Source: Spirosomataceae bacterium TFI 002 (lineage in GTDB: Bacteria > Bacteroidota > Bacteroidia > Cytophagales > Spirosomataceae). Taken from it: a stretch of DNA of 64,000 nucleotides. Below are positions 54,837 through 64,000 of the stretch, one piece after another (position 1 is the stretch's first letter; each line of letters opens with the position of its first letter). Below the pieces are notes generated by a model that did no database searches, was not told where the DNA came from, and saw nothing but the letters and a program-made list of their open reading frames with translations. The translations under genes were made by a program, and so were the position numbers. The stretch covers positions 1,426,001-1,490,000 of the forward strand of contig LT907983.1 in the NCBI GenBank assembly GCA_900230115.1, written 5' to 3'.

Positions 54837-55897
54837 TAATTCTTTGATAATAAAGCCGACTCAATGGTAAGACCTGGGCCAAAAGCTGCCATAAAAATTG
54901 GCTCATTTGATTTTGCCTTATCCATTATATCTTTTAAGACAAAGAGCACTGTAGGTGAAGACATGTTCCCATTATCATTTAGTGTTTTATAGGATGAGGC
55001 CAAGTCATCCGAGGAAATTTCGAGAGCTTTTTGTGTTGCTTCTAGAATATTTTTTCCGCCTGGGTGAATCGCCCAATGCTTGATATCTTCTTTTTTGTAG
55101 TTCGTCTTTTCTAGATTAGAATCCAGCAAACTTTTCATGTCTTTTTCCAAAAGCTTTGGAACGTAAGTACTTAGATTCATCAAAAAACCGTGATTTGATA
55201 TTTCCCAAGCCATGTCGTCGTAACCTTCAAAAGCTATTTCAGAATGAAAGTTACTAATATTCAAACCAGCAACATCCTCATTGGTAACTACACAAGCTGC
55301 AGATCCATCGGCAAAAAGGCAAGCTGAAAGTATATCCTCTACATTACTCGTATTTTGAAAATGTAGGGTGCACAATTCAGTACATACGATAAGTACTTTA
55401 GTTTTTTCATTACTTCTACAAAATGCATCCGCAAGTTTAAGAGCATGAATAGCTGCGTAGCAGCCCATAAAATTAACAGAAGTTCGAACGATGCTGGTTT
55501 TTAAACTAAGAGCTTTAACCAATTGCAAATCCAAACCCGGAGCCGACATTCCTGTACATGAGACAGTTATCAAATGAGTAACACCATCCAATTCTACATC
55601 GCTCAATGTATTTTTGATTGCTTTTTGCGACAGTTGTAAAGCTTCACCTGCATACTTTTTCATCCTTTCTGAAACGCCAATATCTGCATCTGGCAGAAAA
55701 AAGGGAGATTCTTCGGTACTGGAAAAATCACTCAGTACCGAGTGCCTTTGAGCAATGCCACTACGCTTGTATATGATATTAGTCAACTTGGCAGCTTTGG
55801 AGTCCAATTGCAATTGACGCTGCATGTAAAGACGTATGTCTTCTTGCAAATGAACATACTGTGGAACGGCTGTGCCGATGTGAGAAATAACTGCCAT
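54836..55897 (-). CDS. Type III polyketide synthase
   Basis: 353 residues, chalcone/stilbene synthase-like thiolase fold making polyketides from malonyl-CoA and an acyl-CoA starter. The catalytic Cys lies in LITVSCTGMSAPGLDLQ, His in HWAIHPGGKNILE, and Asn in LNDNGNMSSPT, giving the Cys-His-Asn triad. SFMGCYAAIHALK-like region (SVNFMGCYAA) is also typical. Bacterial relatives make alkylresorcinols or alkylpyrones. It is translated first in a two-gene unit with the methyltransferase and faces a flavoprotein gene across 93 bases. Confidence 0.93.
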   Translation of the reverse strand: MAVISHIGTAVPQYVHLQEDIRLYMQRQLQLDSKAAKLTNIIYKRSGIAQRHSVLSDFSSTEESPFFLPDADIGVSERMKKYAGEALQLSQKAIKNTLSDVELDGVTHLITVSCTGMSAPGLDLQLVKALSLKTSIVRTSVNFMGCYAAIHALKLADAFCRSNEKTKVLIVCTELCTLHFQNTSNVEDILSACLFADGSAACVVTNEDVAGLNISNFHSEIAFEGYDDMAWEISNHGFLMNLSTYVPKLLEKDMKSLLDSNLEKTNYKKEDIKHWAIHPGGKNILEATQKALEISSDDLASSYKTLNDNGNMSSPTVLFVLKDIMDKAKSNEPIFMAAFGPGLTIESALLSKN

Positions 55898-55990
55898 TAA
55901 GATCTTTTAGTATATATACTCATTTTTGAGGTGTAAGGTTGTTCAAAAAGTGAAATTTCATTTAACTTACCAAATATCAACAAAGATACC

Positions 55991-57124
55991 TTGAGCAGTA
56001 AAAGTAATTACGAAATAATAATTGTTGGTGGAGGACTTGCTGGTCTTACAGCTAGTATTCGCTTAAAACAACAAGGTTTCTCGGTTTTATTAATCGAAAA
56101 AAACGCCTATCCATTTCACAAGGTTTGTGGCGAGTATGTCTCAAATGAAGTACTACCTTACCTCCTAAGCTTAGGTCTAGATCCCAAAAATATTGGTGCA
56201 AAGGCAATCAAAAGGCTGAGAGTAACAGGAATTAATGGTCTTGAGCTGCATGGAGAATTGGATTTAGGAGCATTTGGTGTGAGTAGATATACGTTGGATC
56301 AAGAATTATTTTTTATCGCTCAACATCTGGGAGTTGCTTTTTTGCAGGAAACAGAGGTTACAAAAATAACTTTCGAACAAAATAGCCATGAAGTTGAAAC
56401 AAAAACCGGATCGACCTATCAAGCCAAAGTAGTACTGGGTGCCTACGGAAAAAGAGCAAAGCTCGACAAGCAGTTTGAACGTACTTTTATGGAAAAACGC
56501 TCCCCATATGTAGGAGTGAAATATCATATTAAACTCGAGGATGCCCAAGACCTGATCTCGCTTCATAATTTTGCTGAAGGTTATTGTGGCATGTCGGCCA
56601 TAGAAGAAGACAAATATTGTCTCTGCTATCTTACACATCGCAGCAATTTTGATAAATACAAATCGGTAGAAGGAGTAGAACAAAATGTACTTCGCAAAAA
56701 CCCATTTCTCGATGATATCTTTTCAAGAGCTACATTTATATACGAAAAGCCATTGGTAATCAACGAAATATCGTTTGAGAAGAAATCCCCTATAGAACAG
56801 AACATCTTAATGATAGGAGATACAGCCGGACTTATCACTCCACTTTGTGGAAACGGCATGGCAATGGCAATTCATGGCGGAAAGTTGGCTGCAGACAATG
56901 CTTCGGCTTACTTAAAAGGCTCCATTTCAAGAGAAGATATGGAAAGAAAGTATACAAAAGAATGGAAGCAAACTTTTCAAACTCGCCTATGGGCAGGAAG
57001 GAATTTGCAAAAAGTATTTGGAAAAAATACGATGACAAATGCTGTACTTAGTGTATTAAAAAAACAACCGAAAGTGCTGAGTAAGATTATAAGTCTTACT
57101 CATGGCGAAGTTGTTGATCCTTGA
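55991..57124 (+). CDS. FAD-dependent monooxygenase/reductase of the geranylgeranyl reductase-like group
   Basis: 377 residues from TTG 55991 (no in-frame ATG upstream; MSSKSNYEIIIVGGG fits a flavoprotein start). Seen: the Rossmann GGGLAGLTASIRL, HKVCGEYVSNEVLPYL with the conserved Cys of this group, and MIGDTAGLITPLCGNGMAMA for the FAD ribityl region. It is divergent from the PKS gene. In srs-type clusters a flavoprotein hydroxylates the resorcinol ring, so it may play that part here; a reductase role on a lipid chain is the alternative. Confidence 0.9.
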   Translation: MSSKSNYEIIIVGGGLAGLTASIRLKQQGFSVLLIEKNAYPFHKVCGEYVSNEVLPYLLSLGLDPKNIGAKAIKRLRVTGINGLELHGELDLGAFGVSRYTLDQELFFIAQHLGVAFLQETEVTKITFEQNSHEVETKTGSTYQAKVVLGAYGKRAKLDKQFERTFMEKRSPYVGVKYHIKLEDAQDLISLHNFAEGYCGMSAIEEDKYCLCYLTHRSNFDKYKSVEGVEQNVLRKNPFLDDIFSRATFIYEKPLVINEISFEKKSPIEQNILMIGDTAGLITPLCGNGMAMAIHGGKLAADNASAYLKGSISREDMERKYTKEWKQTFQTRLWAGRNLQKVFGKNTMTNAVLSVLKKQPKVLSKIISLTHGEVVDP

Positions 57125-57302
57125 AGGCGATAGCTAAGTTCAGGGTTTCAACGCATTGGTTTAGACAAGAGGGAATAAAATCTAGGTTATATAGCATGAG
57201 TCGTTGTGTTTTTGGGGGCACTTGATAAGAGCGAAAAAGTTGATCTTGAAATTTAAACTCATTGGCAAGACTACAGGTAAATTTAATTTGGGTAGGTTCC
57301 AC
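57096..57302 (-). CDS. Candidate small protein, possibly frameshifted
   Basis: 68 residues from GTG 57302, overlapping the end of the flavoprotein gene by 29 bases. The sequence is balanced and protein-like (CSLANEFKFQDQLFRSYQV, LMLYNLDFIPSCLNQCVETL) rather than low-complexity. A more natural start is ATG 57352 (MPKENQITAIVPP), which enters the frame only if the five-C run at 57315-57319 had six. I recognise no family. It may be a real small gene, a decaying one, or chance. Confidence 0.35.
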   Translation of the reverse strand: MEPTQIKFTCSLANEFKFQDQLFRSYQVPPKTQRLMLYNLDFIPSCLNQCVETLNLAIAFKDQQLRHE

Positions 57303-57385
57303 ATTATTTACTGTGGGGGCACAATGGCAGTTATTTGATTTTCTTTTGGCATGGTTTTTGATTTTTTTCCTAAAAACTCATTCCC

Positions 57386-58069
57386 ATGCAAAAAATACTT
57401 CTCATTTTCCTAATTGGCTTGTTTTTAAGCTCTTGCAATAGTGATGAAGTAAGGGTTTTGGTTATCTCAACCGATCCTGAGCTCAAAATTAAAGAAGATT
57501 ACCCCCTAGTAAAAAAACGGACAAAGGACAGAAAAAAGGAGTACGAGTACCTTTTCGATGCGAATGGAGTAGAACAATCAATGCACATTTCTTCATCAGG
57601 CACTGAAAAGGTCTTTAATTTTAATGAACCGGGTATTTATGTCATTAATGACTATAACGAAGAAATTCATGTTAAAGGTTTGATGTATACAGATAGGCCA
57701 ATTAATCTTGAACTATATGCCTATATAGATTCAAGTTTTCATGGTAAAGCCATTGAGAAAATAATTGATGAGAAAGAACAAAAAATACTTGACGAATATA
57801 TTTCTAACGGAATTAGACATTGGGTTCATATTGTTACGGGAGAAATGTCAAAGGTTTCGTCCAATCCTGAAGTTACTGTTTTGGGAATGTATAAAGATGT
57901 CCCTGAAAGCGTAAGTGGTGAATTTGAGGGCAGTAGAAATGTGCTTAAACTGTTGGATCGATCAGATTATGACCTTGACTTACTAAAGCAAGTTCAACAA
58001 CTTAAGGAGCTTGAAAAATTAGCTAGCATGACGCCAATGGAAAGGTTTGTAGAGCAAAGTAAAAAGTAA
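57386..58069 (+). CDS. Lipoprotein of unknown function
   Basis: 227 residues. A lipoprotein leader (MQKILLIFLIGLFLSSCNSD, lipobox LSSC) is followed by a mixed strand region with repeated charged patches (KIKEDYPLVKKRTKDRKKEY), a beta-rich middle ending with VTVLGMYKDVPESVSGE, and a C-terminal helix LLKQVQQLKELEKLASMT. No domain recognised. The leader and coherent codon use support a real gene. It follows the type III PKS set by 260 bases but is not clearly part of it. Confidence 0.7.
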   Translation: MQKILLIFLIGLFLSSCNSDEVRVLVISTDPELKIKEDYPLVKKRTKDRKKEYEYLFDANGVEQSMHISSSGTEKVFNFNEPGIYVINDYNEEIHVKGLMYTDRPINLELYAYIDSSFHGKAIEKIIDEKEQKILDEYISNGIRHWVHIVTGEMSKVSSNPEVTVLGMYKDVPESVSGEFEGSRNVLKLLDRSDYDLDLLKQVQQLKELEKLASMTPMERFVEQSKK

Positions 58070-58330
58070 ATTTAATAGCTTCATTCTTGTTTAAAAAATG
58101 TGTAGTAAGTAGTTGAGTTATTTGTACTTTTCTATGTTCCAATTCCAATTATACGAAGCATTTCTATATTAAAATGTACTGACAAGATCAAATAATAGCT
58201 AGCCTTTATCTGTGTACTTATAGACCTACTCGAAAAACAAATTTTGGTTAAATCTCTATTTAAAAGCGATCAAAATGCATTTGTACTTTCAGGGCACACC
58301 AAATCTAGATACTTTTCTCTAAATTCATGC

Positions 58331-59686
58331 ATGCATAGCAAAGACCCTTATCGCATAACAGAGGACACCATACTAGCCGCTCCAACTACTTTCAAAGAAA
58401 GGATTAAACACCTTGGCCCAAGTCTAATTTTGTCGGCAGCGATTGTAGGAAGCGGAGAACTCATTGCCACGACCACGCTTGGAGCTAGAGCAGGTTTTAC
58501 GGCATTTTGGGTGATTTTATTGGGTTGTTTGATCAAAGTGCTTGTTCAAGTAGAATTTGCCAAGCATACGATCTTGACAGGAAATACACCCATGAAATCA
58601 CTGAACGAATTGCCAGGTCGCAAGTTTGGCAAGGCACATTGGAGCGTGTGGTTTGTGCTATTTATAATGCTTACCAAACTCATTCAAGTTGGTGGTATCA
58701 TAGGAGGAGTGGCAATTATTCTCAACATGCTTTTTCCACAAATAGATTTGATGATTTTCGCATTTGGAATGGCGGTTCTTGTGGCTGCTTTAGTTTATAG
58801 AGGCTATTATCATTTTATAGAGAAAACGTCGATTTGGCTTATCGCATTCTTTACTATTTTCACTTTTACCTCGCTTTACTTTTTGAAATACACGCCTTAT
58901 GCCATTTCATTCTCGCAAGTTCTTTCAGGTTTGACATTTGAATTGCCTGCTGCACATTTAGTCGCAGTTTTTGGTGCATTCGGAATTACGGGAGTTGGTG
59001 GAGATGAAATCATCTATTACAATTACTGGTGCTTGGAGAAAGGTTATGCCGCCAACACAGGCCCAAAAGAAGCTTCTATCGACTGGCAAACAAGGGCAAA
59101 AGGTTGGATCAAAGTAATGGAGCTGGATGCCATTTTTGCGATGATTATTTACACTACTGTTACGGCTGCTTTCTATTTGCTAGGTGCTGCGGTGCTAAGT
59201 AACCAAGACTCACTGCCTGAAGGCTACGAAATGGTAGAACAGCTAAGTAAAATGTACACCTTGTCTCTTGGCGAAGGTGCGAGATATTTCTTTTACTTTG
59301 GAGCTTTTGTAGTATTATTCTCTACCCTTTTTGCAGCTTTAGCCGCTTGGACAAGGCAAATCTCCGATACTTTCGGGCAAATAGGTTGGATAGATTTCTC
59401 TGATCTCAAAGTACGAAAGAAGTCAATCGCCATTCTTGCATGGGTGATTCCTATGCTTTGGGCTACTTTCTTTATGTTTATGAAAGTACCAGTACTTATG
59501 GTGCTCATTGGTGGCGTGACTGGTTCTGCACTACTGTTTTTGGTGGTTTATGCGGTTATATATTTTAGGTATTACGATACTCCAGCGGCTTTCAAACCAA
59601 GGAGAGTTTACGATATGTTTCTATGGTTGAGTATTCTTTCTATTGCGGTTATTGGTGCTAGTGGGATTTGGAAGGCGGTGTTTTAG
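58331..59686 (+). CDS. Nramp-related transporter lacking the DPGN and MPH metal motifs
   Basis: 451 residues from ATG 58331; the open frame extends back to TTG 58244 but the added part is unlike the family. About 11 helices in the LeuT-type fold. In Nramp metal carriers helix 1 has DPGN and helix 6 has MPH; here the same places read IVGSGELIA (residues 38-46) and ITGVGGDEIIYYN. Both metal-ligand sets are therefore gone, replaced by Glu/Asp-bearing loops. This fits the Nramp-related outgroup whose substrate is not established, rather than a manganese or iron importer. Confidence 0.85.
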   Translation: MHSKDPYRITEDTILAAPTTFKERIKHLGPSLILSAAIVGSGELIATTTLGARAGFTAFWVILLGCLIKVLVQVEFAKHTILTGNTPMKSLNELPGRKFGKAHWSVWFVLFIMLTKLIQVGGIIGGVAIILNMLFPQIDLMIFAFGMAVLVAALVYRGYYHFIEKTSIWLIAFFTIFTFTSLYFLKYTPYAISFSQVLSGLTFELPAAHLVAVFGAFGITGVGGDEIIYYNYWCLEKGYAANTGPKEASIDWQTRAKGWIKVMELDAIFAMIIYTTVTAAFYLLGAAVLSNQDSLPEGYEMVEQLSKMYTLSLGEGARYFFYFGAFVVLFSTLFAALAAWTRQISDTFGQIGWIDFSDLKVRKKSIAILAWVIPMLWATFFMFMKVPVLMVLIGGVTGSALLFLVVYAVIYFRYYDTPAAFKPRRVYDMFLWLSILSIAVIGASGIWKAVF

Positions 59687-59892
59687 AATATAATTTATTT
59701 ACGCAGTCATTTAAAGGAACACGTATTTTAAAATCAGACCAAAGTTATTAGTCCTCGCTATTATCCTATTTCGTATTTCATTCGTGAATTCGTTGCTAAA
59801 AGAACTTGTGAAAAATCTTATTCATTACGCCCCATTCTACTTTTGCTAAAACCAATGCCAATTTCCTCAAACCCTATTCCCTAATAATTGGT

Positions 59893-59900
59893 TACCTTTG
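59893..59900 (+). promoter_or_regulatory. -7 promoter element before uvrA
   Basis: TACCTTTG matches TAnnTTTG exactly, 25 bases before the GTG start. There is no clear -33 partner. Confidence 0.45.
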
Positions 59901-59925
59901 CACATTATTTCCAGATCAAAAATTA

Positions 59926-62772
59926 GTGGCTACAAAACAATTGAACGACGTACAACTCACAGGACACGATATCATCGAGGTGCTGGGAGCTAGAGAACAT
60001 AATCTGAAAAACATTGATGTTGAGATTCCACGAAATAAACTCGTGGTAATTACTGGAATCAGTGGTAGCGGTAAGTCGTCTTTGGCTTTTGATACCATTT
60101 ATGCCGAAGGTCAGCGACGCTACATGGAGAGTTTCTCTGCCTATGCACGTAGTTTTATTGGTGATATGGAAAGGCCAGATGTCGACAAGATCAATGGACT
60201 TTCCCCTGTAATCAGTATCGAGCAAAAAACTACTTCTAAGAACCCTCGTTCTACTGTTGGTACCACCACTGAGATTTATGATTTTCTTCGTCTGTTGTTT
60301 GCTAGGGCTGGTAAAGCTTACAGTTATGTAACTGGAAAACCAATGATTAAGCAATCGCAAGATCAGATTGTAGATCAAATTTTCTCTGACTATGAAAACA
60401 AAAAAGTAAGCTTACTTTCTCCCGTTGTAAAAGGCCGTAAAGGTCATTACCGCGAACTTTTCGTTCAGATTCGCAAAATGGGTTATACCAAAGTAAGAGT
60501 TGACGGCGAAGTACAAGATTTGGTACCCAAAATGCAGTTGGACCGTTACAAAATTCATGATATTGAAATTGTAATAGATAGAATAATTCCTAAAAAAGAG
60601 GATCGCTACAGGGTTTCTCAGTCGGTAGGAACGGCTTTAAAAGTAGGTAAAGGTTCTATGCTGCTCATGAACGAAGCTGAAGATATCCAATATCTTTCGC
60701 AGAATCTCATGGATCCAGAGTCTGGAATCTCTTACGAAGAGCCATCTCCCAATTCCTTTTCTTTTAACTCACCTTATGGAGCATGCCAAACTTGTAATGG
60801 GCTTGGTCAGGTGGAAGAAATAACGGAAGAGTCTATCATTCCAGACAAGACGCTTAGCATTAGCCGAGGTGGAATTGTTGCTTTGGGTGACTACCGTGAC
60901 TTATGGATTTTCAAACAAATTTCTGTTATTCTCAAGAAATACAAAGTGAGCATCAGTACTCCTATTGAGAAAATTCCTGAGGAGGCGATGCAAACTATTC
61001 TTTATGGAAGTGATGAACCTGTAGCAGTTCCATCAAAAAAGAACCCTGGAGAAAAATGGGACACGAAGTTTGAGGGAATCATCAACTTTTTGAAAAGACA
61101 ACAAGAAAACGACAACGATAAAATCCAAGATTGGTTACAAGATTTTATGTTGATCAAAACTTGTCCTGACTGTCAGGGCGAGCGACTGAAAATTGAGTCT
61201 AGGCATTTTAGAATTGGAGATAAAAATATTGCCCAGTTAGCTGATATGGACATCAGCGATCTTGCACCTTGGTTCGATAGCGTAGAAGAAAAACTCGACA
61301 ACAAACAACAACAAATAGCGAAAGAAATCCTCAAAGAAATAAGAAAACGAATAGGTTTCCTTTTTGGAATAGGTCTCGACTATTTGACACTAAATCGCCC
61401 ACTAAAGACTCTCTCAGGAGGAGAGGCACAACGAATTAGACTTGCAACTCAAATAGGAACCCAACTTGTAGGTGTTTTATATATCATGGATGAGCCTAGT
61501 ATTGGACTTCATCAACGTGACAATGTTAAGCTTATCAAAGCACTTAAAGACCTCCGCGATCTTGGTAACACTGTATTGGTTGTGGAACACGACAAAGACA
61601 TGATGTTGCAATCGGATTATATCTTGGACATTGGTCCTGGAGCTGGTAGACATGGTGGTAAGATAGTGGGTAAAGGCACTCCAGAAGATTTCTTAAAAGC
61701 CGGAGGAATTACCTCAGACTATTTAGCTGACAGAGTAAAAATTGAAATTCCAGAACGTAGAAAAGGTAACGGAAATAACCTTAAAATTTCGGGAGCGGTA
61801 GGGCATAATCTCAAAAACGTAACTCTCAATCTTCCTCTAGGGCAGATGATTTGTGTTACCGGAGTTAGTGGTAGTGGAAAGTCTTCACTCATTCATGATA
61901 CCTTGTTCCCCATTCTCAATCATCACTTTTTCAGGGCCAAAAGAGAGCCTTTGGAATACAAAAAGGTGACAGGCTTAGAGCATATAGATAAAGTAATAGA
62001 AGTAGACCAAAGTCCAATTGGTCGTACGCCAAGAAGTAACCCTGCCACCTACACAGGCATGTTTACTGACATTAGAGCCTTATTCTCTGAATTACCTGAA
62101 TCCAAAATAAGGGGTTACAAGCCTGGCCGTTTCTCTTTCAATGTGAAAGGTGGAAGATGCGAAACTTGCCAAGGTGCAGGAAAGAAGAAAATTGAAATGG
62201 ACTTCCTGCCAGATGTTCACGTAGACTGTGAAACCTGTAAAGGAAAACGTTTCAATAGAGAAACCCTAGAAGTTCGCTACAAAGGAAAGTCTATTGCTGA
62301 TGTACTAGACATGACTGTAGAAACAGCAATGGTGTTTTTTGAAAGTATCCCAAGAGTGCAACGTAGAGTTCAAATTTTGTTTGAAGTTGGCTTAGGATAC
62401 ATTACCCTTGGTCAGCATGCTACTACCCTCTCTGGAGGTGAAGCACAACGTGTGAAACTATCAGAAGAATTGTCGAAAAAAGATACTGGTCAAACGCTCT
62501 ACATTCTTGATGAGCCTACAACTGGTTTACACTTTTCCGACATTAAAAAACTGATGGATGTTCTCCAAAGGCTAACCGATAAGGGAAACACAGTGCTTAT
62601 TATTGAGCATAACCTTGACGTAATCAAAGTAGCTGATCACATCATTGATCTGGGTCCCGAAGGCGGCTCTAAAGGTGGTTTAATTATCGCTGAAGGAACT
62701 CCAGAACAAGTAGCAAAAGTAAAAGGCAGCTATACAGGCTTTTTCTTAAAAAAAGAATTAGCAGGCAAATAA
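59926..62772 (+). CDS. uvrA: UvrABC system protein A
   Basis: Damage-recognition ATPase of nucleotide excision repair, 948 residues, from a GTG start (GTG GCT ACA). Two ABC ATPase modules: Walker [13 protein letters not shown] and [13 protein letters not shown]; signatures [12 protein letters not shown] and [12 protein letters not shown]; Walker [13 protein letters not shown] and [12 protein letters not shown]. Zinc-binding CxxC pairs: CQTCNGLG with CPDCQGERL, and CETCQGAG with CETCKGKRF. No other uvr gene is adjacent, which is usual. Confidence 0.98.
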   Translation: MATKQLNDVQLTGHDIIEVLGAREHNLKNIDVEIPRNKLVVITGISGSGKSSLAFDTIYAEGQRRYMESFSAYARSFIGDMERPDVDKINGLSPVISIEQKTTSKNPRSTVGTTTEIYDFLRLLFARAGKAYSYVTGKPMIKQSQDQIVDQIFSDYENKKVSLLSPVVKGRKGHYRELFVQIRKMGYTKVRVDGEVQDLVPKMQLDRYKIHDIEIVIDRIIPKKEDRYRVSQSVGTALKVGKGSMLLMNEAEDIQYLSQNLMDPESGISYEEPSPNSFSFNSPYGACQTCNGLGQVEEITEESIIPDKTLSISRGGIVALGDYRDLWIFKQISVILKKYKVSISTPIEKIPEEAMQTILYGSDEPVAVPSKKNPGEKWDTKFEGIINFLKRQQENDNDKIQDWLQDFMLIKTCPDCQGERLKIESRHFRIGDKNIAQLADMDISDLAPWFDSVEEKLDNKQQQIAKEILKEIRKRIGFLFGIGLDYLTLNRPLKTLSGGEAQRIRLATQIGTQLVGVLYIMDEPSIGLHQRDNVKLIKALKDLRDLGNTVLVVEHDKDMMLQSDYILDIGPGAGRHGGKIVGKGTPEDFLKAGGITSDYLADRVKIEIPERRKGNGNNLKISGAVGHNLKNVTLNLPLGQMICVTGVSGSGKSSLIHDTLFPILNHHFFRAKREPLEYKKVTGLEHIDKVIEVDQSPIGRTPRSNPATYTGMFTDIRALFSELPESKIRGYKPGRFSFNVKGGRCETCQGAGKKKIEMDFLPDVHVDCETCKGKRFNRETLEVRYKGKSIADVLDMTVETAMVFFESIPRVQRRVQILFEVGLGYITLGQHATTLSGGEAQRVKLSEELSKKDTGQTLYILDEPTTGLHFSDIKKLMDVLQRLTDKGNTVLIIEHNLDVIKVADHIIDLGPEGGSKGGLIIAEGTPEQVAKVKGSYTGFFLKKELAGK

Positions 62773-62789
62773 CTGGAATAAGCTTATGC

Positions 62790-63998
62790 CTATTTCCGTT
62801 TGAGCTTAACCAAATCGTAGTTGGGGTCATTGGTTCTTGCTTTTACAAGTAAGGTCTGTAACTCTTTTAACTTTTCGGGAAACTCATGGGCCAAATTGGT
62901 TGATTCTCCTATATCATTATTCAAGTTATAGAGCTCATCTTCTTTCTGCCAATAGCGTATCAATTTCCAATCTCCTTTTCTAAGTGCTTGTCGTGGACCA
63001 TTGGCTTCATTGAACTCCCAATAAAGGTATTGGTGTGCCTGCTGAACCTCTCCTAGAAGTGCATTTTTGTACGAAATTCCATTGATCTCTGTGGAGCTTG
63101 GCTGTATACCTACTAAATCACATACGGTTGGTAAAAAGTCCCAAAAAGCAGAAATATGATTACTTACCGTTCCTGCAGGAATCATTTCTGGCCAGCGAGC
63201 GGCGAAAGGAACATGAATTCCACCTTCGTATGTATCCCTCTTCCTTCCCTTAAACTTCCAGTTACTATTGAAAAATCCTCGGTCGTACTCATGCCCATTG
63301 TCACTAGTAAAAATCACAATTGTGTTTTTGTCAATGGCTAAAGCTTTTAGTTGATCTAACAGTCTTCCAATATCTCTATCCAACCTAGAGATCATGCCTG
63401 CATAAGTCGTATTTCCTTCTTCGTCATTGTAATAGTGACCTTTTTTCATTGGTCGCTTTTCCCATCCTAATTCTAAGTATTGGCTTTTGGAATCTTCGGG
63501 AACGGTTAACTCATAATGAGGAATCGTGGGTGCCAAATACAAGAAAAAAGGTGTTTTACTTTTGGCCTGATCATCAACGAAATTAAAAGCTTTCTCTATG
63601 ATGACATCATGTGAGTATTTACCTTTTGTTTCCTCCGTAATATTATCTGGAAATGGAAAAACACTATTGTTATGCCATAACTCTTTGGGGTAATAATGAT
63701 GTGCCGCACCATGTCTACGATATCCAAAAAACTCATCAAAACCTTGAGCATTTGCTTGTGCAGATGTACCTGCCTCGTCCATTCCCCATTTTCCAAATAT
63801 TCCAGTGGAGTAAGCTGCTCTTTTGAGCTCCTCTGCAACTGTGATATCTTCAGCTTTTAAAACCACCATTTCTCCAGAAGATGCCCAACCTGGATTTCCA
63901 CGCATTGTGGTATGACCAGTATCCATACCCGTGAGTAAGCATGACCTGGAAGGTCCACATACTGGAGAGCCTGAATAGTGATTGGTAAAAATAACTCC
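62790..63998 (-). CDS. Sulfatase (formylglycine-dependent), N-terminus beyond the window
   Basis: The frame is open to the window edge; the 5' end is missing. The active-site motif VCGPSRSCLLTG reads at 63930-63962, with the Cys to be converted to formylglycine at 63957-63959. Further features: FGKWGMDE, HYELTVPEDSK, IFTSDNGHEYDRGFFNSNWKFKG and DTYEGGIHVPFAARWP, typical of S1-type arylsulfatase/N-acetylglucosamine-6-sulfatase relatives. Removes sulfate esters from glycans, in keeping with the glycan-degrading genes elsewhere. Stops 17 bases from the uvrA stop, convergent. Confidence 0.93.
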   Translation of the reverse strand, partial: GVIFTNHYSGSPVCGPSRSCLLTGMDTGHTTMRGNPGWASSGEMVVLKAEDITVAEELKRAAYSTGIFGKWGMDEAGTSAQANAQGFDEFFGYRRHGAAHHYYPKELWHNNSVFPFPDNITEETKGKYSHDVIIEKAFNFVDDQAKSKTPFFLYLAPTIPHYELTVPEDSKSQYLELGWEKRPMKKGHYYNDEEGNTTYAGMISRLDRDIGRLLDQLKALAIDKNTIVIFTSDNGHEYDRGFFNSNWKFKGRKRDTYEGGIHVPFAARWPEMIPAGTVSNHISAFWDFLPTVCDLVGIQPSSTEINGISYKNALLGEVQQAHQYLYWEFNEANGPRQALRKGDWKLIRYWQKEDELYNLNNDIGESTNLAHEFPEKLKELQTLLVKARTNDPNYDLVKLKRK

Positions 63999-64000
63999 TT

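Noticed and set aside
1-64000. tRNA, rRNA, tmRNA or insertion sequences
   Set aside because: No T-loop-like GGTTCGAATCC with an acceptor stem, no ribosomal RNA blocks and no transposase motif were seen on either strand by eye; a covariance-model search would be needed to exclude them fully.

Overview
The window reads as a chromosomal stretch of an AT-rich Bacteroidota bacterium, probably of the order Cytophagales; the family is not resolved. Support comes from a SusC/SusD pair, several matches to the Bacteroidota promoter core (TTTG, spacer, TAnnTTTG), the small ribosome-linked DUF4295 protein next to rpmG and ftsY, a DUF3127 protein, short-type AMP nucleosidase, and many exported proteins with Bacteroidota-style signal peptides. 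I saw no rRNA or tRNA gene, no CRISPR array and no transposase.

Layout. 1-10.4 kb: the 3' part of a Gfo/Idh/MocA oxidoreductase, an orphan exported pair, atpA-atpG, a beta-propeller-like gene bracketed by two copies of a ~118-bp element, two tandem exported TIM-barrel epimerase-like paralogues, and a TPR-type exported protein. 10.4-23.3 kb: a minus-strand utilisation locus for N-acetylhexosamine glycans (SusC, SusD, fasciclin/DNRLRE lipoprotein, nagB, two GH20 enzymes, a sodium:solute symporter). A divergent LacI regulator and a perfect 20-bp palindrome over the SusC promoter point to its control. 23.3-31.5 kb: a DPP-IV-type peptidase, the three-gene transhydrogenase pntAA-pntAB-pntB, glutathione peroxidase, menA and a TPR protein. 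31.5-37.2 kb: an accessory region with a 140-bp tandem array, an S24/XRE repressor facing a 55-aa unknown protein, AMP nucleosidase, a lone HsdR-N-like nuclease domain, an antitoxin fragment, an interrupted small gene and two decayed exported-protein starts.

37.2-49.7 kb: a zinc-finger/SDR protein without the catalytic tyrosine, a sorbosone/PQQ-type dehydrogenase, a tightly coupled GH88-flavin oxidoreductase-SDR operon, a DUF2064 glycosyltransferase, RidA, an exported TIM-barrel enzyme, DCC, Nudix-regulator and esterase genes, then ftsY and a thioesterase. 49.7-64 kb: DUF4295 and rpmG, a TlpA protein, a CurA-like reductase, DUF3127, an unknown protein with a DDxDD motif, a type III polyketide synthase with methyltransferase and divergent flavoprotein (an alkylresorcinol/phenolic-lipid type set), a lipoprotein, an Nramp relative lacking both metal-binding motifs, uvrA, and a sulfatase cut by the window edge.

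The most unusual material is the 140-bp array running into the stop of the S24 repressor gene, the ~118-bp element with interleaved complementary 7-mers, the type III PKS neighbourhood, and three genes whose N-termini would be repaired by a single-base change in a homopolymer.
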